DNA of 64,000 nt, taken from contig ML679966.1 of the NCBI GenBank assembly GCA_007922225.1, positions 36,336,793-36,400,792 on the forward strand, given 5' to 3'. Source of the DNA: Emydura subglobosa (Eukaryota; Chordata; Testudines; Chelidae). The position numbers were made by a program, and so were the translations under genes. Of this stretch, positions 56,885-64,000 are shown piece after piece. Numbering within the stretch: the first letter of the stretch is position 1; each line of letters begins with the position of its first letter. Below the pieces are notes generated by a model. That model saw only the letters and a program-made list of their open reading frames with translations. It made no database searches and was not told the DNA's origin.

Positions 56885-57600
56885 ACTTAGCAACCTTGTG
56901 TTTTTCTTGAAGTTAAATGTTTTGATTTTGCCATATATGTCTGAAACTCTTATTTAAATTCTCCACTCTGTATGAGGAGGGTAACTTAAGTAAAGTTTGG
57001 GGAATAAATTCATCCCTAATTTAAAGTTGGTACCTACTTACACCAGGGCTACATTTCAGGCCAGTTGCTCTTCCCCCCAGAAACAGCAGTTCTCTAGAGA
57101 TGGCTTTTACTCCACTCTCTTGATTTCTTCTGCTTCTGTCTCTTCTCTCTTTTTCTGAGTACACTCTTGAATAAGCATAATGCTGTCAGGAGCGCTGAGG
57201 GCAGGTGCACTGCAATGACTGTTGCTACACCGTTCAACAGGGTGCAGCGTTTGGCCAGCTTTGTTGGCTGAGATGGAGGGAAAGTTACCCCATGGTGTTT
57301 CTATTTCTGCATTTGACCACTGAGCCTGGTGCAATCTTGGTTCTTTACTCTCCTGTCACACAAGGTGAGGACAAGCTCCTTACATCCCTCTCTTGCCCTT
57401 CTGCACACTGTCACAGGACTGGGCCAGCTCTAGCAGTGCCATTCCTTTTTCCAGTCATCACAGAGTGCGTCTTTCCTGTGCACAGCAACTGCTGTAGAAA
57501 GAGACATGCTCTGAAGCAGAAGACAGTGCCTGCAAAGGCTTTGCAGAGATAAAAATGAATCCCCACAAGGCTGAAGATACAAAAAGATGCAGGATAAAGA
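56885..57600. other. No recognisable gene
   Basis: No supported coding region. A 115-codon plus frame and overlapping minus frames at 57.2-57.65 kb have no recognisable domain. Around 57035 'acctacttacaccagggcta' resembles fragments of a common reptilian repeat. Confidence 0.42.
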
Positions 57601-57619
57601 GATTTACTGGCAGCCATAC

Positions 57620-57850
57620 ATACTGTATAATACTCAGTAGGTATAACACTTGATATGTTCAAAGCACTATACAAATGTTCATTAACTTATCCTCACAATA
57701 CCTCTGTGAAGTAGATTGTTACGCCCATTTTACAGATGGGGAAACTAAGGCAAGGAAGTGAAATGATTTGCTTAAGACCAAGCAGTGAATTAATCGCAAG
57801 CTAAAACTCAGGACTTTCTAAGTCCCAACTCTGTAGTCGGAATCATTCCT
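57620..57850 (+). mobile_element. MIR/CORE-SINE copy
   Basis: 'caaagcactatacaaatgtt' followed by 'taacttatcctcacaatacc', 'tctgtgaagtagattgttac' and 'gcccattttacagatgggga' (then 'aactaaggcaagg') follows the MIR consensus in order through the CORE and the L2-like 3' region. It ends near 'ctctgtagtcggaatcattc'. This is the best-preserved of the MIRs in the window. Confidence 0.78.
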
Positions 57851-58329
57851 TCCCATGACAACAATGGAAAGAAGAAATATAAAGTGTACACCAATACGAT
57901 GCAGTATTCCTTGTTTTATTCTAGTAAAATTAATATCGGCCTCAGCTCTACCTCTTCTATTGTTCCATCCACTCCTCCTGGTAAACTGGCATCATGAGGT
58001 ATTTGTCTGCTCCCCGACCTTTGTTTACAGGAGGCTTATAAATGTTTTTACAGTGTAGAAGAAGATTGACACCTCCATTACAATGTGCTGGCTGTTTGTT
58101 TGTGCTGTGGCCATAGCGATGATACTCAGATACTGACTGTGGCCAGAGCAATGAGGCTGGTGGCAGAGCTGGAGTGGTAGAGGAGGAGCTAGGAACGTTG
58201 ACGTATTATTTTAAAGAGAGGTGTAGGACAAATACAGGTGATTTTAGGCTCTGATCTTCAAGGTCAGCAACTCCCATTGGAGTCTTTGTTGGATCTTAGG
58301 ATCAGGCCTATAGAACACAGAGACACTTA

Positions 58330-58508
58330 CAGTTCTGTACAATGGAACACATTTTATTTCAAAGGCATGTCACATGTCTGCTCTAGCCTACGTGTATATA
58401 TTCATGGACCGTACATATTTTCTAGTTAGCACACATTTGAGTAATATCATTATCTCAATCACTAAAAGAAGAAATATCTGGCCATAAGGCAGCTACCACA
58501 GACATCCT
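58330..58508 (-). other. Probable 3' UTR of the minus-strand gene
   Basis: Between the stop codon and the poly(A) signal. The cleavage site is expected about 15-25 bases beyond the AATAAA, near 58330-58340; downstream minus-strand sequence 'tgtctctgtgttc' is the GU-rich element normally found after cleavage sites. No repeat is recognisable within it. Confidence 0.55.
58353..58358 (-). terminator. Canonical poly(A) signal AATAAA
   Basis: On the minus strand 'gaaataaaatg' carries a perfect AATAAA about 150 bases after the stop codon of the exon at 58509-58736, with a GU-rich stretch downstream. Position and order fit the end of a real transcript. Confidence 0.6.
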
Positions 58509-58736
58509 CTAAAAAGAAAAGTGAGCTGAAGTTGGTCTAGCTTGTCTCTCAAGCTGTTGTCTAACAAGTTTGGTTTTGTAGGTACTCCAAGCTTGGTGCC
58601 TTATATAGTTCTCTATAATCATGCTCTCTGTGGGATAGCTTTTTACCAGCTCAAGAGCCATCTCTCTCGACTTGACAGGTGCTTTGTCTAGAAAAAGTTT
58701 TTTGGGAATAAAAATGCACTCTGTTCCTTCACTGAT
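58509..58736 (-). CDS. Terminal coding exon, cyclic-nucleotide-binding-domain-like protein
   Basis: A minus-strand exon of 75 codons plus stop. The acceptor is strong: a T-rich tract 'tgtttttatttcccacag' directly before the first codon, phase 0. The frame starts 'ISEGTECIFIPKKLFLDKAP' and later has 'LELVKSYPTESMIIENYIRH', then 'WSTYKTKLVRQQLERQ', and ends 'SAHFSF'. The pattern (strand with 'ECxxIPKKLF', then 'YPT/SExxxxxxYxxxxxWxxYKxxLV') is what I associate with the end of the cNMP-binding domain and the C-terminal helices of CNBD1/CNBD2-like proteins, which bind cyclic nucleotides and are best known from testis or sperm. The frame extends upstream of the acceptor only into intron. A poly(A) signal follows. 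No upstream exon of this gene was recognised in the remaining 5 kb, so its intron is long or other exons lie beyond the window. The exon call is firmer than the family assignment. Confidence 0.62.
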   Translation of the reverse strand: MSEGTECIFIPKKLFLDKAPVKSREMALELVKSYPTESMIIENYIRHQAWSTYKTKLVRQQLERQARPTSAHFSF

Positions 58737-58739
58737 CTG

Positions 58740-61300
58740 TGGGAAATAAAAACAAACAACAGGGAATAACTGTGTATTGGTTTCTAGGCAGTACAAAAAC
58801 TTCATACTGTTATCTCTTCCTGTATCTGCACTGTAAATTATTAATCACAAAGAGTTTTATAAATGCATTTTCATTTATTAGTGCATTCTGTATTTACCTT
58901 AATGTATCATATTAGGAATTCTTTCAAACTCAGTTCAGAAAGTTGATAAAGACAACATATAAGAATTGCCCATCCATTAAGTTTCATTTCTGTAACTCAC
59001 AGATGGAAAAGACCAAACACAGTATTAGCCAAAATATCTTTTCTTCACTTAGAAAATGTAGGGTTTATTTTTATTTTAAGGATCATGAAATTCACAATCT
59101 GAATTCACATTTATGAATTTAGCAATAATTCCATTTAATCCTAGTGTAAACTATTATACTGTGCTCTGCACAGACAGCGATGCTGATTTGGTTGGAGCAA
59201 TTGCTTGGATTTAAAATGATAGCAGGAAAATCAATATATTCTCTTTCGCTTTTAAGGAAAACATGTCAGCTTTCAGACCAAATCAGATTTGTTAAGGCAA
59301 AATTATATAAGGCTTACAATGAACACTGATGATGACCTTAACTATGGAAAGAATATTATCCCTCCAAAACAAACTACTTAGCATGTGTGTAACACTTTGG
59401 TTTTTTAAAGCTCTTGTAGCAGGGTGGCCTACTGGCTGCATTTTCAGAGGGGTTGAGCACCTATCATTCCCAGTGAAGTCATCAGGAGTTGCATGTGCTC
59501 AATATCTTTGAAAATCTGGCCATATATTCTATTTATGATTTAATGGCAGTATCTATAAAGCATTGAGAAAGAGTCCCCTGTATACTGGATTCATGAAAAG
59601 ACATTGTCTTTGCTTTGTTATTTAATTTGCAAACAAGTACCCCAAGTACTGATTTGCTTAACAACATGTTGATAAATACAATAATCACAAGTGAACTTCT
59701 GACTGTGACATAATAAAATAATTTGCTCATAACAAAAAAGCTCTACCAGTTCCAGATTGTAAGGATCTTAGTACAATTTTGTGTGTTTATATAAATGTAC
59801 TGGAAAAAACAATAAAAAATTTACTGGGACAAAAATGATGGGTTTAGAAGCCAATGAGCAAGTGTCCTTGATCGCTGGTAAAATTCAAGCCCTGATTCTA
59901 CAGCATGGATCATTAGTTGTCTCTGCATAGCTGTGTATGTACAACAGTACAAGGCTCTGAAGAGAGAGCAGAAATGTCAACACTTGCCAAGGAGGATGCA
60001 AATTGAGCAATTAAATCACCCCTACCTCTCCTATTCCTAGTTCCTACTTTAGTGTTCAGTCTATTTTCTTTATAGTTTGTTCTTTCCCGATTCACGCTAG
60101 TTTGAAGAAATGACATTTCTTCGTGTTTACAGCTTTGTTTGAATTCATTGAGCAGTTCTTAGGCTGATGAGGAGAGAAGTATCTGTGGTTCTCTCTTTAG
60201 TACATTACTCATCATTAGCTTGTTTGCTAGTTATAAGAATCTGGGGAAAGTTACATGGTGAACACCACTTAGATTTTCTTTTAGAGGACAAGCCTGTGAG
60301 CAAAATAAATGTAAAGTCATTGGAAAATGTAAAGGTGAGGGGGAAAAAATAGAAAAAGACAGCAAGAAATAAATAAATGTTTGCTCTTTTATAAAAAAGC
60401 AATAGAAAGGGAAAGGAGCTTGATGTTGTCCCAGCTTCCAAGTGGTCAAAAAGAATTTGGCCTTCTGGGGTGGGTAAATTTCAGGCTGGGAGAGAAATGA
60501 GCGGACACAGATTCAAGAAGTTCTTTCCTGGTCTGTTTTTGGGTTTTGTTTTGTTTTTTTTATAATATGCAAAAAGTTCCTGTTAAAATAGTGTATTTGA
60601 ATGTGATTGTGAGGAATTAGAAGAGTGCACTGTAGGTATCTAGATATTGGAATTTATAGGGAAATTATTATGAAGAGTTAATTTGGTGTATGTTCTGATG
60701 TGTATGTAGTAAGGTCTGCAAGCTGGAGTTGGTCTGCATAGTAATGTTGGCTTAATGTGCCCTTTTCTTGATTTTTAGTGATTGTGTTGATATCATGGTT
60801 CAGTTAAATCCCTACTGGTAAGTTAAAGATTTTTTGGGTGAGATACATTATAAAGAAGCAAAAAGGGGCACAGAGTGGATGTAGCTAAAACTATGTTTTA
60901 ACCATTTAGCAATCATGCCTTACCCCAGATTGACAACTAGGATAGAGCATATTTTTGGAGTGGTTTGGTCTCACCCAGATGTTTGCCAAAAATATACTGT
61001 AATCCAGTTTGGCCAAGACCAAGTTTATATCCTTCTTGAATATGGCTTGTGTAGAGAGGACTTTTTTTCTCTCCTCTCTTTCCCCACATCTTTTATTAAG
61101 TGGGATATAATGGTGTACCAGCATGCTATTTTGAAAATTGCAAACTATAATCAGGAATACCTTGGAGAACAAGAGCTGTCACAGGTAGCCAGAAGCCATA
61201 GCTTTGTCTATTTCAGTGACCATTGATGCAGATAATGGAGGGGATGAGGACCAACTTCCTCTTTCCCAACCACTGGGCCAGTCAAAGCCATCCTCTCCAC
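58740..61300. other. Probable last intron; no other exon seen
   Basis: If the exon above is real, this AT-rich stretch is intron of the same minus-strand gene. Short open frames at 59.3, 59.9 and 60.2-61.2 kb have no conserved pattern. A T-rich run at 60542-60561 and otherwise unremarkable sequence. Confidence 0.4.
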
Positions 61301-61313
61301 ATCTGCAAGATCA

Positions 61314-61356
61314 CAAAGAAAGAAAGAAAAGAAAGGGAGAGAGAGAGAGAGCGCAC
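61314..61356. repeat. Purine-rich simple repeat (AAAG/GA)n
   Basis: 'aaagaaagaaagaaaagaaa' passes into 'gggagagagagagagag'. It is a polypurine simple repeat. Open frames across it are low complexity. Confidence 0.9.
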
Positions 61357-62107
61357 GAGCGAGCCCAGTGGCAAAGCCCACAGAGCACATAAGCAATGCA
61401 CGCTGATGTCCTCTAGATTTTCTTCTTCTTCTAGTTTTCAGGCTCATTTTTCTTACCAAAACTAACAGAAACATTCAGACTAAGTCCTACTTGGTGAATG
61501 GCGATTACCACACAAAACTTAACTGTGAGAGGCTTACAGCTATTGGAAAAGGCTATTTTTTATATTTATTTTAGAACTGAACATGAGCTCAACTCAAACT
61601 ACAGCAGTTAAGTTTAGGACTGCTAACATTTGTCTAAATACAAATTTTCCACATTTAGAACAGAATGTTCCTACATTTAAATAATATGCTCAGTTGGTTG
61701 AAAACAAATAACAAAAAAAATATGAAAAGCAAAAATATTTAACCACCTTCCCCCTCCTGATATTCTTACCAAGCTGAATTGAAGGCCACAAAACTTGTCC
61801 ATTGTTTCTGCCAAACCCTACAATGATAAAGACCTTTTTTAAAAAGTTAATATGATTTAAAACAGGGCTGAACTATATCACTTTTTCTAAGTGGAAAACA
61901 TTGCAATTTAATACAGTGCAAGAAAAGTATAAGCCAAATGATCTACTCTCTGATGGAATGTCTACACCAGTGTAGTGGAATATTTCCACTTTTAAAAGTT
62001 GTTTTCTTCTCTTTGGTAATCCATGGAGACTTGTCTTGGTTAAGTGATCCCCCTACTTGCTTTCAGAGGAAGGATACAGTCAGTTATACTTCAGTGTGCG
62101 AAATAGA

Positions 62108-62240
62108 GACTGTAATTCAGGAAAGCACTTATGCACACACTTTACTTTTAAAAAGTGCTTTAGGCCCATTGACTTTAATGGGAATTCTTATGTACTTAAA
62201 GTTAAGCATATGCTGAAGTGCTCTGCTGAATCAGGACCTA
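62108..62240. repeat. Palindromic dispersed repeat (about 130 bp)
   Basis: The left arm 'attcaggaaagcacttatgc' pairs with the right arm 'gctgaagtgctctgctgaat'. Further in, 'actttacttttaaaaagtgc' and 'ttaaagttaagcatat' flank the centre 'cccattgactttaatggga', itself a short palindrome. This is a well-preserved copy of an ancient sauropsid palindromic repeat; a fragment also lies near 43012. Confidence 0.68.
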
Positions 62241-63035
62241 TGTATGTTGTGTGCATATATTTAAAAAATATATACATGTAGATGTGAATGATCTATGAAT
62301 GATTTGAAAGTGACCATTAAAATAATTTTAAAATATCCCATGTCTCAGAATAATAATCTCATTCATTTTAGAATAACCACAGTTGAAATTAACTCATTCT
62401 GGGTTGGTTGATTTGTTTGTTTTGTGGTGTGGTGAGATATGACAAATTCTTAAAGACCAACATAAATTAATTTTCAGATGACACTGGATCTTATAGAGAG
62501 AGGAAATTTGTACCAAATGGTGTGCAAGAGGTCTACCCTGGCATCTCTGGGGACTATCCAATGTGGTCCAGGCACTGCCTGTAGCTCAAGCATTACACAA
62601 GGATTGTCGTCAGTGCTAGCCTCTCCAAAGTACACAAGGAGGAGTCACATAGTGTTCAAAACATTACCATTCATTTCTGTCAGTGTTGCCTCGTTGATGT
62701 ACTCTGTGATATAAAAAGTTCTCAGGCCAATTGAACAGTTAAACAGAAGTTTTTTTCTTATGCCATTCAAAGCATTATAAAGCAGTTTCTCCATATAGAT
62801 GTGTCTTACCACTTGTTCTTTATCATTGTAATTTTCATAGCAGTACGGGCAGAAATTAAGTGTGATGAGTATTTCACACTTAATTACATCTTTGCCTGGA
62901 ATGTGTATGGAATGTGAACTTTTAAAAACATATTTAAAACATTTATTTGTTTAAGTTAAAATGAGTTTTGCAAATATTTTGCTAAACTATCCAGTGAATT
63001 TTTGTATGGGTTGCCCAAACTCTAAACGTATAATG
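62241..63035. other. No recognisable gene
   Basis: AT-rich sequence with no supported frame. The 78-codon plus frame at 62478-62714 shows no domain. A 'cacttaattacatct'-like short inverted match with 'ttaagtgtgatgag' exists near 62858-62888 but is too short to call. Confidence 0.4.
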
Positions 63036-63047
63036 ACTGGTATAAAA

Positions 63048-63472
63048 CAGTGGTTTTCAAACATTTCGTATTGGCGACCCGTTTCATACAGCAGCCTCTG
63101 AGTGTGACACCCCCCCTTGTAAATTAAAAATATATTGTTTATATTTAATACTATTTAAAATGCTAAATGTATAACCCTATTGTTTAAAATGCATTTCCTT
63201 TTCTCACTTAAGACAAACACATTATTGAATTATTGTTATAAGCAGAAAAGTTTTTTTTTAAACAGTTGCTGTTTAATATTGGGGGATGCAAAGAAACTTT
63301 GTCGATGTCACTTTTTAACGGCAGACTTAGCCCCCCCATTGCCACCCTTACATCTGAGCTGCTGCTGGCGGCGGCTCTGCCTTCAGAGCTGGGTGGCTCA
63401 CGACCCCCCGCCCCCCACATAATTAACTCATGACCTTCTGAGGGATCGAGACCCCCAGTTTGAGAACCCTAG
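63048..63472. mobile_element. hAT-type MITE with perfect 8-bp target duplication
   Basis: It starts 'cagtggttttcaaac' and ends 'gtttgagaaccctag', which are inverted repeats at 11 of 15 positions. 'gtataaaa' is present directly on both sides (63040-63047 and 63473-63480), a perfect 8-bp duplication as made by hAT transposases, whose ends begin CAG(T/G)G. Length 425 bp with no transposase coding. A GC-rich part near the right end includes 'cacgaccccccgcccccca'. Confidence 0.88.
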
Positions 63473-63503
63473 GTATAAAAGCTAAGAGTAAAGAAGGGAA
63501 TAT

Positions 63504-63600
63504 TAGTGGTTAGAAAAGGGGACTTGGAGTCAGGATTTCTGGGTTCTTTTTCCAGTTCTGCAAATGACTCACTGTGTCACATAGGGAAGGTATTTTTTAA
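63504..63600 (+). mobile_element. tRNA-derived SINE head (MIR-like)
   Basis: 'tagtggttagaaaaggggac' carries an A-box-like motif. It is followed by 'ttggagtcaggatttctggg' and 'ttctttttccagttctgc', where the B-box is degraded, then 'cactgtgtcacatagggaag'. This is the 5' part of a SINE that I know as common in reptiles (…ctgggttct…ctctgcc…tgtgaccttgggcaag…). It ends at a CA microsatellite. Confidence 0.62.
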
Positions 63601-63623
63601 ATACACAAACACACACACACACA
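63601..63623. repeat. (CA)n microsatellite
   Basis: About nine CA units following the SINE head, a frequent association where the repeat replaces or extends a SINE tail. Confidence 0.85.
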
Positions 63624-64000
63624 ACTTCACAACAGATTTAATCACAGAAACTCACAAAAATGCCACCTTGTTCCAGAGCCCTTATCTTCAGGAACTGTAG
63701 AGGTGATGAAGCCACCTGCAGAGAGAAGACTACATGAAACACTGATGACCATTAACTGGAAAGAGGTAAACCAGAGGTAAAATAGGAACATGCTTGACAA
63801 AACATCTGAGATTTATTTACACCATTGTAGACTGTATATTGTCAGCATTCTTCAGATGCTGCAGCCCAAATGCATTGCTATGTTAATAAAACCAGAATAT
63901 TAAATCAAGGGTTACGGCTATGTATGCCTGTGGTGTTTTTAAACAAATGTGGGCCAGATTCACTGCAAACGTAAATCAGTATAGCTCTGAAAATTGTATT

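Overview
This is repeat-rich vertebrate nuclear DNA, most likely from a turtle or another non-avian sauropsid. The evidence is a decayed CR1 LINE with the 3' tail typical of turtle CR1, RTE- and Rex-like LINE remnants, MIR-type SINEs, many short TIR elements of the kind abundant in turtle genomes, and solo LTRs with 4-6 bp target duplications. No bacterial or phage gene organisation, CRISPR array, rRNA or intact tRNA was seen. Nearly all open frames here are short, lack context and overlap repeats. Family names rest on recognition from memory, not on a database search.

Layout. 1-2 kb: mostly unassigned. 1.95-5.55 kb: a fossil PIF/Harbinger DNA transposon with a broken transposase C-terminus (+) and a broken Myb/SANT-like gene (-) facing each other. 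5.6-14.2 kb: largely single-copy sequence with CR1 tips and a MIR. 14.3-16.8 kb: a CR1 ORF2 fragment joined to a Rex/RTE-like LINE with recognisable endonuclease and reverse transcriptase. 18.9-24.5 kb: an LTR nest with a Gypsy-type integrase remnant, two well-delimited solo LTRs and a MITE inside another LTR. 24.5-35 kb: mostly quiet, with MITEs and one LTR at 27.8-29.1 kb. 35-39 kb: LTR-like and TIR repeats and a MIR. 39.7-41.3 kb: a second LINE. 43.5-48.8 kb: a dense nest holding a solo LTR, a Harbinger-type MITE and a minus-strand RTE LINE split by two more solo LTRs, one containing the only assembly gap. 49.4-53.8 kb: a second nest including two pairs of facing tRNA-like segments. 54.8-56.9 kb: an LTR and the CR1 element. 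57.6-64 kb: a MIR, one likely host exon, and MITEs.

The only good candidate for a living host gene is a minus-strand terminal exon at 58.33-58.74 kb. It has a strong splice acceptor, a 75-codon open frame, a stop, and a poly(A) signal about 150 nt downstream. Its product resembles the C-terminus of cyclic-nucleotide-binding-domain proteins. The window is therefore best read as the 3' end of one gene plus intergenic, transposon-filled DNA. I found no previously undescribed functional system. The most informative structures are the two-gene Harbinger fossil, the stratified RTE/LTR/MITE nest, and the paired tRNA-like inverted repeats.
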